Source: Ustilago trichophora (lineage: Eukaryota; Basidiomycota; Ustilaginomycetes; Ustilaginales; Ustilaginaceae). Taken from it: a DNA stretch of 64,000 bases. The translations under genes were made by a program, and so were the position numbers. Shown here piece after piece: positions 31,116-40,531 of this stretch. Each line of letters opens with the position of its first letter. Position 1 is the first letter of the stretch. Location of the stretch: positions 1,116,001 to 1,180,000 of the forward strand of contig OOIN01000043.1 of assembly GCA_900323505.1 (NCBI GenBank), written 5' to 3'. A model generated the notes under the pieces. It worked only from the letters and a program-made list of their open reading frames with translations. It ran no database searches and was not told the DNA's origin.

Positions 31116-33950
31116 TTAGGCCTGCTGCTTGGCTTTCTCACGCTCCTGCTTCTTCAACTTGCGCTCCATCTCCAAAAAGGCCCTCATGGTAGGATCCAAA
31201 TCGCCAATCACGCGATCCACCTCCTTCTGCGCCCTCTCCTTCATATCCTCGTTGTCACCTTCTTCAACATCTTCCGGGAACTCGCCCAGAAGATCACTTC
31301 TCCACTCTTCCCGCTTCACCCGCGGTTCCAGCTGGCTCAGCTGGGTGCGTACAGAGGACAGTCTCGCGTGAAAGTCTTCGAGGTCTTCGGCATAAATATC
31401 GTAGGCACAGTGTGCACAGCCCGACATACAGCATTCTTCCGGTCCCGGAGGTGGTGGCTTGAGCGGGATGATTATGCCCCGAATCAATGTTGGGCCCATG
31501 GTGGTGCTGGGCTCCGAAGAAGTAGCGGTTACTTCGGCAGGAGTTGCTGCTCGGGTGAGGTCGATTCCCGAAAAGCTTTCTGGTTGCGTCGCATCCGAGG
31601 GTGTTTCCTGAATCGAACTAGAGCCAGTGGGGTTTCCAGAGAGCGACTCTACGGCATCCCCCACCTTAAGAGAGGCATCGGACGGTTGAGTTGCTGACAA
31701 GACAATTTTGGACCTTGGGAAGCGGTCCATGAGGTTTCGTCCATGTTTGCGTTGTTCTCGCATCTGTCGAAACGCAGTGTGGAACTGGCGACGCTGTTCG
31801 GGGGAGCTGAAAGGGCTGTTGCTGCTTGCGTTCCCGCTCGATGGAGTCGCAGCAACACTGGCAGCATCCGCAACCTCGGTACCAAATCGGTAATCTGCCT
31901 CCACCCGTTCAAATAGCGTCCGGCATCCAACATGCGCCTTGAGACGGGCACAAAGCAGGAAAGCGCCGCTGAGCTTGCGGTTCAAGCTGTACGTCTCCTG
32001 GGGTGGCGGCGTAAGACGTTCTCGCAGCATCAGCGGGATTTGGGCCTTGACACGATCCGTGATGGTCTGATGTTCGAATGGATACGGATTGGGTGCGTCT
32101 GCTCGGAAGGGCTCTCCCAATGCGATCATGGATTCCACATGTGCTCGTTCCATCGCAGCACTTTCTTCCCCCGTCAAATATCCAACCTTCCTCGACCAGG
32201 TCAGACACTCATCGTAATTGCCTGCAATGGCAGCTTGCAGCATCTGTAGCCAGTTGTCCATAAACTCCTTCGAGTATTCTCGGGTGGCACCGAAATCGAT
32301 GAGTTGGATTTGGCCCGTTTTCTCGTTGTAGAGGAAATTGGACCAGTTCGGATCGGTCTGCATCAGACGGAAGCGGAACAGTTCGCTCAGCGAGAGGTTG
32401 AGGATGGATTGGGCGATGCGATTTCGTGTGTCCTGAGGGTAGCGTGAGGCTTGGCTGAGAGGACGACCGCGCATCATTTCGGTGGTGAGCACTTTGCCCG
32501 TGCACAAACTGTCGACAACTCTAGGTACTTGGAATTCGGAAGAGTCTCGTAGGATTGCACCGAATCGACGACCCATCTCTGCTTCGCGCTGATAGTCGCA
32601 TTCGTCCTTGAGTTCTCGTCCGAGGACTCGCAGTGTATTCTCGAGGAAAAGACCTTTGGGTAGCAATGCCGACGCAGAAACCAGCCAGCGTAGATACGAC
32701 AGATCGGAATCGATTGACTCGAGCACTCCAGGAAATTGGACCTTGACGGCTACCTTCTGACCTGCCAGCTCCGGATCAGGGAAATCGTCACGCAGCACCG
32801 CAGAGTGCACCTGCCCGATAGACGCGCTGGCAAAGGGTATGTCTTGGAACTCTTTGAAATGTCGTTCTCGCCAATCTGCCCCTCGCAATTCCTGGCTCAT
32901 GACCTTGTTCATCTGCCAAACGGGCATGTAGTTGGCGCTGTTCTGTACGCGCAACAGCACCTGCTCTATTTGTGGAGGCAGCAGCTTGGTTTCTTGTATG
33001 GAGAGGAACTGGCCTAGCTTGAGGGCGGCGCCTCGCATGGTGGAGAGCTTGTCTACGAGCCGAGCGACGTTCTGCTCAGACATAAAGAGGCTGTTGGATG
33101 CCGAAGAGTCACCACCTGAAGAGGCGCCACGGAGCAGAGAGCCTGCTGCTCCAAAAGCGAGGCCTGCTCCGAGGCCTCCGTAGTGGAAGAGTCGACCAAG
33201 TCGGGAGGAGGGAACTTTGGCTGCACGGAGAGGAACATGCTTGGACTCTTTGACCGCATCGTACTCTTCAAATTCGGATGGCGGAGACAATGGAGGGTCG
33301 ACTATTGGTGGATTAGACGTTTGAGGCTGGGCTGGTGAAGCGGATTCTACGTTGAGAGGGGCAGAAGGCGCTGAAGCTGATGGGCGCTGGGGAGCTGCAA
33401 AGCGTTTTGTGGTCTCTTGTAGTGAAATTGTGTCTACCTCTGGCGATGGTACAATCGATTCCAGGATAGGTTCGGGCAGAGTTGTTTGTACGGGACGAGC
33501 TTTGACATGGGATACGGTGGACGGCGTTTGCGCAGGTGAAGGGGGATCGAACGGCACTGTTTTCGAAGATGTTGGCTGTGTTGCTTCTGAGGGTTTGGCT
33601 TCTGAAATTGTGTTACTGACGGTAGGAATCGGAGGCGTGTTGGAGGTTGATGCGGCCGCTTCAGCCTTTATACTCTTGCTTGGCCACGGTCTGCTGACGG
33701 CAGGAGCTGCATCCTCGCTCGGCGCAGCACTTTGTGCAACATCTTGCGGTACAGCGTGTGAGTTTGAAGTCGCTACTGCAGCATCGACATCTTGGGCGGA
33801 GTTCGACCTCACCGTCTGGGTTGGCCAAGGTGCTGATGGGCCACGAGATGCAGCTTTGCTCGCACCGTTAGGCGACGCGACGACGCCCTTGGCTATCTGA
33901 CAGAAGGTCGATGCTATCGCAGCAGCATCCCTGAGCGAGGACCAACTCAT
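31116..33950 (-). CDS. COQ8: COQ8/ADCK (ABC1, UbiB family) atypical kinase fused to an oxidoreductase-like Cys domain
   Basis: The 944-aa mitochondrial protein supports coenzyme Q biosynthesis. After a 230-residue Ser/Thr/Ala-rich N-terminal region, the COQ8 core starts at VPSSRLGRLFHYGGLGAGLA. It contains the family-specific KxGQ motif (K311 to Q314), the Ala-rich nucleotide loop ASASIGQVH (from residue 374), the lysine motif VAVKVQFPG, the catalytic DPNWSNFLY and the metal-binding IDFGATREY (Asp552). These are the hallmarks of UbiB kinases/ATPases. A 120-residue Ser-rich linker then leads to a second domain at about 832-872, PPPPGPEECCMSGCAHCAYD followed by IYAEDLEDF, matching the CCxSGCxxCxxDxY signature of the Oxidored-like family (PF09791; human OXLD1, yeast UPF0651). 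One frame runs through both domains without a stop. Minus strand, diverging from MID1 across the transposon. Confidence 0.93.
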   Translation of the reverse strand: MSWSSLRDAAAIASTFCQIAKGVVASPNGASKAASRGPSAPWPTQTVRSNSAQDVDAAVATSNSHAVPQDVAQSAAPSEDAAPAVSRPWPSKSIKAEAAASTSNTPPIPTVSNTISEAKPSEATQPTSSKTVPFDPPSPAQTPSTVSHVKARPVQTTLPEPILESIVPSPEVDTISLQETTKRFAAPQRPSASAPSAPLNVESASPAQPQTSNPPIVDPPLSPPSEFEEYDAVKESKHVPLRAAKVPSSRLGRLFHYGGLGAGLAFGAAGSLLRGASSGGDSSASNSLFMSEQNVARLVDKLSTMRGAALKLGQFLSIQETKLLPPQIEQVLLRVQNSANYMPVWQMNKVMSQELRGADWRERHFKEFQDIPFASASIGQVHSAVLRDDFPDPELAGQKVAVKVQFPGVLESIDSDLSYLRWLVSASALLPKGLFLENTLRVLGRELKDECDYQREAEMGRRFGAILRDSSEFQVPRVVDSLCTGKVLTTEMMRGRPLSQASRYPQDTRNRIAQSILNLSLSELFRFRLMQTDPNWSNFLYNEKTGQIQLIDFGATREYSKEFMDNWLQMLQAAIAGNYDECLTWSRKVGYLTGEESAAMERAHVESMIALGEPFRADAPNPYPFEHQTITDRVKAQIPLMLRERLTPPPQETYSLNRKLSGAFLLCARLKAHVGCRTLFERVEADYRFGTEVADAASVAATPSSGNASSNSPFSSPEQRRQFHTAFRQMREQRKHGRNLMDRFPRSKIVLSATQPSDASLKVGDAVESLSGNPTGSSSIQETPSDATQPESFSGIDLTRAATPAEVTATSSEPSTTMGPTLIRGIIIPLKPPPPGPEECCMSGCAHCAYDIYAEDLEDFHARLSSVRTQLSQLEPRVKREEWRSDLLGEFPEDVEEGDNEDMKERAQKEVDRVIGDLDPTMRAFLEMERKLKKQEREKAKQQA

Positions 33951-34149
33951 GGCCGTGGGGAAGCTGACGGCACGTGCTCTGCTTGTCGCCGACTATCGTT
34001 CGACCAAAGGTACGTACGAAAGGATGGAGATGATAGAGATGATGGAGGTGAGCTAGAAGAAACCCAAGACGATGCTTGGATCAGCGCAACGTTGCTTTGC
34101 CGACATCCGAGAAAAATAGCTTTGCGTGCCTCCACTCTTGTGAAATGTA
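33951..34149. other. COQ8 upstream region
   Basis: A 200-bp segment between the COQ8 start codon and the left end of the transposable element. It ends in the TA that forms one half of the target-site duplication. If the COQ8 promoter is longer than this, the insertion has displaced part of it. Confidence 0.6.
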
Positions 34150-34183
34150 CAGTACGTGTCCAAAAGTGTGTGAACGGGTCTAA
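34150..34183 (+). repeat. Left terminal inverted repeat of the Tc1/mariner-type element
   Basis: Thirty-four bases identical to the reverse complement of 35187-35220; it starts CAGTACGTG directly after the TA target duplication. Confidence 0.95.
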
Positions 34184-35186
34184 ATTGTTGAATTATTTTC
34201 TAATTTTTTCAAGCTTGTACACCATCAATTTTGGTCCATTCTGACCGCAAAGGTGTTACTCAACACATCTATAACTTGGTACAGGCAATGTCAGACAGGC
34301 TGTTCAGCCTACCATGGAGTCATAATGGCAGATTGCAAGAGTAAAGAGGTGATTTGGGCCAGTTGTCTGACATCACTTCATCAACCGTGTTTGAGGCAGG
34401 CTGAATTCACCCCCCACAGCTCCATGGCTGCCCAGGCAGTAATATATGAGTTGATCTGGTCAGCTAAGCCCACAGACAGCTTGCCAATGTGATCCAGTTG
34501 GTGTGCAGATAAGTCATTCAGGACCTGTGCAGCATTGCCCGGTGCTAGGGTCTTTCAAACCAACGGCAGCATATGGATACTGAGAAAGATTGTTGATCCT
34601 GATCAGGCCTCCTGTGCTTTGGCTTCAATTCTGGCTTTGCAAGTGGTCATCTCGATGAAGCAATTGCATTGTGCAAACAACCACCTTCCAAGGTAGCTAC
34701 CATGAGCTTATATCCATTCACAGAGACCATATGGCTGGACAGGGATTCCTGGAAGCCGGTGACACAAAAACAGCTTCAAAGATGGTTTGGTTGTTTGAAC
34801 CTTCACCTTGCTTCCGATGTCTCTGTACTTAGGTTGAGCTTATGAATCAACTTGTGAAGCATGCCAGGATAAGACTGTGGTTCCAACATCCTTAAAAAGC
34901 TGCAGAGAAGCCCAAAGCATGCTTCACAACAAGCCTGAGGCCATGTCCAAGCTCATGGGTAGTGTTTGAGGAAGGCACGGTGGCTGGACAAGAAGATTCA
35001 GCTTCACACCCCATTCTGTGCTGTCAGAATACCCCTGTACAGCAAGCAAGTACATGGAATGTTTCATTGGATGCCTGTCCACAACATCCTTGAGTCTGAC
35101 AGCGGGTTTAGTAGTGATATGATGGGTGTTGAGTCCACTCAAGCTGTTCCCCACAATTTTGAGGTATGGTGAAAAATAGAATTTAA

Positions 35187-35220
35187 TTAGACCCGTTCAC
35201 ACACTTTTGGACACGTACTG
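35187..35220 (-). repeat. Right terminal inverted repeat of the Tc1/mariner-type element
   Basis: Mirror copy of the left repeat, ending CACGTACTG before the TA at 35221-35222. Confidence 0.95.
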
Positions 35221-35525
35221 TACTGTACAGTAAATAAATAAAATTGAAATGTTTTAATGGAGAATGCTGCCTCGGAGTGCCGCAGGGCGAGCCGAAATTT
35301 CAGGGTCTCTGACTTGGAATATAATAAGGCTGTGAAGCTGCATCAGTGTCTTGAATTTGTACATCACCTTGTCTTCTTCTTCTTCTTCTTCTTCTTCTTC
35401 TTCTTCAGACTCATCCTCCTTTGGCTGCTACGATCAACGTCGATGCAGTAGATCAGTCGCACTTGGCTCGTGCAACGGATCGCCTTCCATCGCGCTGTCA
35501 GGAGCACATCATAACCAACATAGCC
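35221..35525. other. MID1 leader with a (TTC)n tract
   Basis: About 300 bp between the transposon and the MID1 ATG. It includes a (CTT/TTC)n microsatellite at about 35371-35407. An upstream in-frame extension to 35421 lacks a signal peptide at its start and has no ATG support over the chosen start. Confidence 0.6.
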
Positions 35526-37439
35526 ATGCGGCCCTCTATACGAGCCACATGTCGCCTGACAATACTTTTACTTGTTTCCAGCCTCTTCTGTCTTCCAATC
35601 GTAGTGGCACAACAAACTCCGCCTCCATCCTCCTCTGCTTCGTCCAGTATACCCCTCGCCCCTTCGAGCACAAGATCAGCTATCCCGGGCCGAGCAACCT
35701 CCATCTACAACGCTACCATAAATACCGTAGCCCTCAACGACTCGGTCGTCGCACGCTCCCGAATCGCTCTCAATGCCACCGAAGGTGCCTTTTTCAACTT
35801 CACCCTCCCAGCCAGCGCATTCTCCCAAGACTCGAAATCAGTCACAGTGTGGACATCAATATCCATATGCAGCGGCCCCGCTATCCCACCTTACAACACC
35901 TCCAACATCACCCTCCTCGAATCGCTCGACAAGTCAGCCACACAAGCTCGTCGATCGACTCTAGCATCGCTCTACATTTCCCACGACTCCACCCTCCAGA
36001 CGCCCGGCCCCGCCAATGCAAGCTCGTTGAACTCGAGGCACATCGGTTATGCGCTTGGCGGATGGACCTCGATCGAAGTCGATGTGCAGCAGCGTGAAGA
36101 GAACAGCTCCGAAACGCTGTGGATGGGTGTATGGCCGCCAGCAGACAGCCGCAATGTCACGCCCGGGGTGTATCAATTTCAAATTGTAGCCAGCTCTCGT
36201 GCAAAGATGGAGTCGGTCGACTATACTCGCAGGCCCAGGTTGGACGACACTGACCAGTCACGCGCGCTGGTGTCTTCTTTCAACTATACAACCGACTCGC
36301 CGCCGACGTTGGATGCTATCGTGTTACCCACCTTTGGTAGCAACTCGCTTCCTGATGCCGACTACTTTAACTCGAGCTTTTGCGCCATCGCAGATGCCTG
36401 GTTCAACGTTTTGCAAAGCAACCAGCGAGTCGCGATCAACAGCAGTGACACACGGCGTGGAACGGAAGCCAACAAGCTCAACGACACACGTCGTCAATTT
36501 GAGATTGCTGGTCTCGATGCTGGCACCAACTACACGGTCTGGCTCGTCGAGACGACCGAGATCGGAGCCGGCTCGGCGTCGAGCTACTCGACTACGCTTT
36601 TTCCGGCGATCAAGATGCTCACCAAGCGCAGTGACAACTGTCGATTGGTGTTTGACGTGCCCTTTTGCCCGAATGTGGCCTATTCGATTCCGCTCAATCC
36701 GTCGATATCTACCGACTCGGCGCTCTCTGCGATCGAACAATTCGTCACACCTCAGTACTCGAACTTCAGCCTGACCATCGATACCTTCCCCTGTGGAGAT
36801 ACCGACTTTGGCATGTACTCGTACGTCCAGACGTGCGACACCTGCAAGAAATCCTATCAAGACTGGCTCTGCGCTGTTGCCATGCCACGATGTACAGATC
36901 CTTTATCAGACCCGGAATCGCAATCGCGCGCCACCCAAGACGGCACCGAACTCACCGGCGCTCCCACGGGAGAAAACACCCAACTTCTACCCTACATTGT
37001 CAACCGCAATGGTAACGGTACCAACGGCTTGGCTTCACGCGCACCATTCATCGACAAGCAAATGCAGCCTGGCTTCTACGGCGAGCTGTTGCCTTGCATC
37101 TACACGTGCTACTTTGTAGAGCGCACCTGTCCGCCGCTGATCCAGTGGGCTTGTCCCAAGTGGGACATCACCGCCCAGCGCGATTATGGTACCTTTGCAG
37201 ATAGCGGTCCAGAAGGAATCGGTGCAGCTGAAAATGGAGGTGCCGGTAAAGACGGCATGCGTTGGGGTGGATATCAGAGATACATTGCAACAGATGCCTT
37301 TGGTAACGCTTACTGCAACTCGATGGGTGTCGATTTCTTGCTGCGCGAGTCGAACGCTGCTTCGAGAGGCGGTACCGGTGCCATCAGTGTTGGCGTGGTT
37401 GCTGGATTGGTTTCGCTGTTGATCGCCTTTGCTCTTTGA
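35526..37439 (+). CDS. MID1: Stretch-activated Ca2+ channel regulatory subunit MID1
   Basis: The 637-aa cell-surface glycoprotein works with the Cch1 pore in high-affinity calcium uptake. I place the start at ATG 35526 because it opens directly into a signal peptide (MRPSIRATCRLTILLLVSSL then FCLPIVVAQ); the frame continues upstream to 35421 without a secretory start. The extracellular region has many N-x-S/T sequons (NATINT, NDSVV, NATEG and others). The C-terminal Cys-rich domain starts near residue 437 with CDTCKKSYQDWLCAVAMPRC and continues through LLPCIYTCYFVERTCPPLIQ and YCNSMGVDFL, matching the conserved Cys pattern of Mid1/NALF-type subunits. A final hydrophobic stretch (ISVGVVAGLVSLLIAFAL) ends the protein, compatible with GPI attachment or a membrane anchor. 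The gene is intronless and convergent with the small secreted-protein gene at 37713. Confidence 0.93.
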   Translation: MRPSIRATCRLTILLLVSSLFCLPIVVAQQTPPPSSSASSSIPLAPSSTRSAIPGRATSIYNATINTVALNDSVVARSRIALNATEGAFFNFTLPASAFSQDSKSVTVWTSISICSGPAIPPYNTSNITLLESLDKSATQARRSTLASLYISHDSTLQTPGPANASSLNSRHIGYALGGWTSIEVDVQQREENSSETLWMGVWPPADSRNVTPGVYQFQIVASSRAKMESVDYTRRPRLDDTDQSRALVSSFNYTTDSPPTLDAIVLPTFGSNSLPDADYFNSSFCAIADAWFNVLQSNQRVAINSSDTRRGTEANKLNDTRRQFEIAGLDAGTNYTVWLVETTEIGAGSASSYSTTLFPAIKMLTKRSDNCRLVFDVPFCPNVAYSIPLNPSISTDSALSAIEQFVTPQYSNFSLTIDTFPCGDTDFGMYSYVQTCDTCKKSYQDWLCAVAMPRCTDPLSDPESQSRATQDGTELTGAPTGENTQLLPYIVNRNGNGTNGLASRAPFIDKQMQPGFYGELLPCIYTCYFVERTCPPLIQWACPKWDITAQRDYGTFADSGPEGIGAAENGGAGKDGMRWGGYQRYIATDAFGNAYCNSMGVDFLLRESNAASRGGTGAISVGVVAGLVSLLIAFAL

Positions 37440-37712
37440 GCTGAAGGGCTGTGAGTTTTTTTTTTTTGTCTCGTGGACATTCTTTGCTCGCATTTGCATT
37501 CTCGCATTCTCAGATGATCTCCTCACTCTTGCTCTAGAATTGTCATTCGTCATCAAGCAGAAAAATGGTCTGTTTGGGACAGCATTGAAGAAAGAAAGTG
37601 AACAGTTTGCACTAGTATGAAGCATGGATGTGTGAACGTCGTATGTATTCAGACACTCATGACGTTGGCTCGTAAGTCGGCGGTCGAACGGTTGGATCAG
37701 GGGTCCGGTGGT

Positions 37713-38288
37713 TCAAGTGGGCCTAAATCTACCCCTTCTCCTGTCCTCTGACGTGTAGGCGCGCATTCCGGACCTGTACTTTTGCTTGATCCTCTCGGCT
37801 TGGGACGGTATGACCTCGAGTCGGCGGAACGTGATTCGTCGGTAGAAATCCTTGAGTTTCTGCCACCAGGTGTTGGGTCGAAGATGGTTTGCGATCGCTT
37901 CTTGTACGCGAGGGTTGGTGATGGCTCGTTTGACGTGATGCCTGTGCTGTTCGACTTCGGGGGTGGTATGCCGTTTAAAGAGCTCGAATTTTTTCCCGAC
38001 GTTGGTCCACATTTCCCACGCCCGATCCCATGGTCCACTGTAGAAGAGGTGAGGGAGACTTTCCGAGGGGTTGGTTCGTCGGTAGCTGACTCGGTACCAG
38101 TGGTAACGGTACGGGTAAGTTGAGGTGGGATTCGGATTGAGAGATGGATTTGGGGAGAGAGAGTGAGAGGAAGATGAGGATTGGACCGAGTTCTGAGTGC
38201 CAGATGGGTAGGCGCCAAGGGGTAAACAGGCGACCAGGGAGAGAAACGTCGCTGATACGAGCAAAAAGATGAGGGTTGAGCTGGCCAT
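37713..38288 (-). CDS. Small secreted protein, candidate effector
   Basis: The 191-aa frame begins MASSTLIFLLVSATFLSLVA, a clear signal peptide with likely cleavage near residues 21-26. The mature part has a Ser/Pro/Asn low-complexity segment, then an aromatic and basic region (YPYRYHWYRVSYRR), two Lys-Arg sites (FELFKR, HHVKR) that Kex2-like proteases could cut, and a strongly basic C terminus ending RRRGRFRPT. There is no cysteine after the signal region, unlike the cluster at 58.7-62.8 kb. I recognise no family. Its size, secretion signal and lack of domains are those of smut effectors, but this is inference. An overlapping frame (37697-38218) lacks a signal peptide and is rejected. A TATA-like box lies 178 bp upstream. 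Confidence 0.75.
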   Translation of the reverse strand: MASSTLIFLLVSATFLSLVACLPLGAYPSGTQNSVQSSSSSHSLSPNPSLNPNPTSTYPYRYHWYRVSYRRTNPSESLPHLFYSGPWDRAWEMWTNVGKKFELFKRHTTPEVEQHRHHVKRAITNPRVQEAIANHLRPNTWWQKLKDFYRRITFRRLEVIPSQAERIKQKYRSGMRAYTSEDRRRGRFRPT

Positions 38289-40531
38289 TTCAGTTTGTTC
38301 TGCTGGGAAGGTGGTGGGTTGATTTGCTTTGAAGTGGTAGTTGGAAGTGAGGCTGTAATCGAGAGTGAAGATGCCAGAATTGCCTGCTCGTCCAGGTTAA
38401 TTCTGAAGATCCATTAGGGTGATGTGGGGAGGCAAGTTCTGGCCAAAATCTCGTCGCCAGAGTCTTTTTATATCCTGATCAGCCTTACACGACCTTGCTA
38501 CAACGCCTTCATCTCATCCCGAATTTAGAGTTGTCAAGCAACGAGGCAATGCAGGGATACCAGATTCTGCGTTGGCATACTTGCGACATCTTTTTTTTTG
38601 ACAGCACGACACCCCTGTAAATCTACATCAACAACGCATGACCCACACGATCGAGTACGTCTTAGAGCGAGACACCCTACGATGTACCTGCTCTCGAGAC
38701 CCTATCTACTGCATCCTGTGCGTCCGACATGATTCAAAAGGATCAGGAACAAGGTCCGATCCCGAACAAAGCAGTAGTTAGAGCAAGGTTTTTTTTTTTT
38801 TTCTCGTGGTCTGGACGGCGCAACAACCAATGCCAGGGCTCAAATGAAGATGCGGTCCGCTTCTAATATGCTCAATGTTCGGCATTGGTGGTACTTTTGC
38901 TGAGTTGGTGGGGTTTAAAGGTGGCGGTTCGCGCTCGAGTCGTACGGATGGCCGCCATGGTGAGATCGTGAATGGTGATTCGGATGCTACCGTACATTGT
39001 TTTGAGCTCCATGCTTGGGTCTCAAAACGGTCTCTGGATAGATGACGTCTAGCGACGATATGTCAGGCCTAGCAGCTCGAAAACATTGGTTTGGCAGGTG
39101 TCAAACCAAGCCTGGACCCTTTTTTGGTCACGGATTTCTACTCGTTTCGCTGCACGCACGCACGCCAGACGAGAAGATGTGTGCCGCATTCGGCCTTCAG
39201 CAAGCTCCTCCTCTGCACAGCGCAGCGCAGCACCGAGGAATAGGAAGAAATTCAATTTTAATTCGTGCTGCCGTGATCAATTCAATTTTCTTATCGAGCT
39301 CGCTTGGAAGACTGTACTGAAGCTTGTATTTCTGGGAAAAGGTTGGAATTCAAAGATCCCTTTTCGCGAATTGCTCAAATTCAAGCTTGGACTTGAACCC
39401 TCTCGAGAGGCGTTTCTTGAGCCAATTGAAAAAGGCCAGAAATGAATTGAGAGAAGCGCTTCTTTACGGTCTCGCTGGGGGAGCCGATCAGCGGCTTGAA
39501 ATAGGGGAAAAAAAAAAATCTAGGGCAGTGGCGCACGATGGCCCTGCCACACAAATCTCAGCCAAAGCCAAGCCCAAGCCAAAGGGCCAATCAAGGGCAG
39601 CACAGACAGAGAAAAGGAAAAGCCATTTTGCGCAGCTTGCTTGCTGCTCTTAAGTGCGAGAGAGAGAGAAAGGCGCAGGCCAGTTAGGGTGACAAAGGAA
39701 GTGGCCAACGGTGCGTTGCGAGCCAAGCCAATTGTGAATTCACAGTGCTCTGCGCTGCCGACCCTGTCAGTCAATCCGTCAGTCAATCACTTCAGTCAAG
39801 TCGGTCAGTCACACTCTCTCTCTCACTTGAGTCAATTCGTCTTCACTAGAGTGTCTTTCAAGGTCGGCCCGGCTCCATCAAACGCTTTGGTTCGGTTGTC
39901 TTTGACTCTCTTCACTTCAATACCACCTTTCATCGTACTCATCACCGCACTCTCGTATCGACAGCTTTCTCTGTTCTTTCGTCGAGGTATTCAACATTTC
40001 CATCGTCTGTTCGCGTCTCGTCAAAGGCATCCTGGCACACAAGCGCAGCGTGCAAAATCAGCATCTCTCAACCACCACAACGACCTATTCGTCCTTTTGC
40101 TGATCCTGCTGTTGCTGCTGTTGCCGACGCCTCCGCTGCAATCTACATCTGTTCCTCCCTTCGACAAAGCATCAGGATCTCGCTCTGCTCCACCGCGATT
40201 CGTACCTTGAGTCGAGATTTTTCGGTCACACATCAGGGTTGATCAGCACCTCGGAGCATCCGTGTCTTCGGCTTTCTACAAGGAGACAGTCCTATGACGA
40301 CTCGACCGTTTGGAACATCCGAATCTCTCTGATCCGCATCGATCCATCTTGAACTGCGTCGTCGTCCACATCCCATCGACTTGCCCAAATCCGACGCAAG
40401 ACTCAGCCGATTCGCTTCCCGAGGCGCACACTTCGACACTCTGGGATCAGTATCTCGACGCAATTCCCATTTCGAATCGAATCGACTCGGCACGTTCCTA
40501 CTGACCTCGCAACAGGTCCGTTCAGGAGGAT
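38289..40531. other. Divergent intergenic region, candidate effector to NST1
   Basis: About 2.2 kb. It has T runs at about 38591-38600 and 38790-38802, an A run at 39509-39518, and, nearer NST1, an extended C/T-rich leader with TCAGTCAATC-type repeats at 39765-39835. Open frames (for example 39042-39445 and 39641-40210 plus) show no domain or codon bias and are not supported. The last kilobase is probably the NST1 promoter and 5' leader. Confidence 0.5.
38466..38472 (-). promoter_or_regulatory. TATA box of the small secreted protein gene
   Basis: On the minus strand the sequence reads GATATAAAAAGAC, a good TATA element about 178 bp before the ATG of the candidate effector. Confidence 0.45.

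Larger units (their letters stand above)
34150..35220. mobile_element. Tc1/mariner-type DNA transposon, 1,071 bp, no intact transposase
   Basis: The first and last 34 bases (34150-34183 and 35187-35220) are perfect inverted repeats beginning CAGTACGTGTCC. The element is flanked on both sides by TA (34148-34149 and 35221-35222), the target-site duplication of the Tc1/mariner superfamily. The interior is AT-richer than its surroundings and holds only short broken frames: the longest is 79 codons at 34253-34492 on the plus strand and 76 codons at 34924-35154 on the minus strand. I could not recognise a DDE catalytic region, so this is either a non-autonomous derivative or a decayed copy. The perfect terminal repeats argue for fairly recent movement. 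It sits about 300 bp before the MID1 start codon. Confidence 0.85.

Noticed and set aside
34253..35154. Short frames inside the transposon as transposase
   Set aside because: No DDE motif or helix-turn-helix could be recognised on either strand and every frame is under 80 codons.
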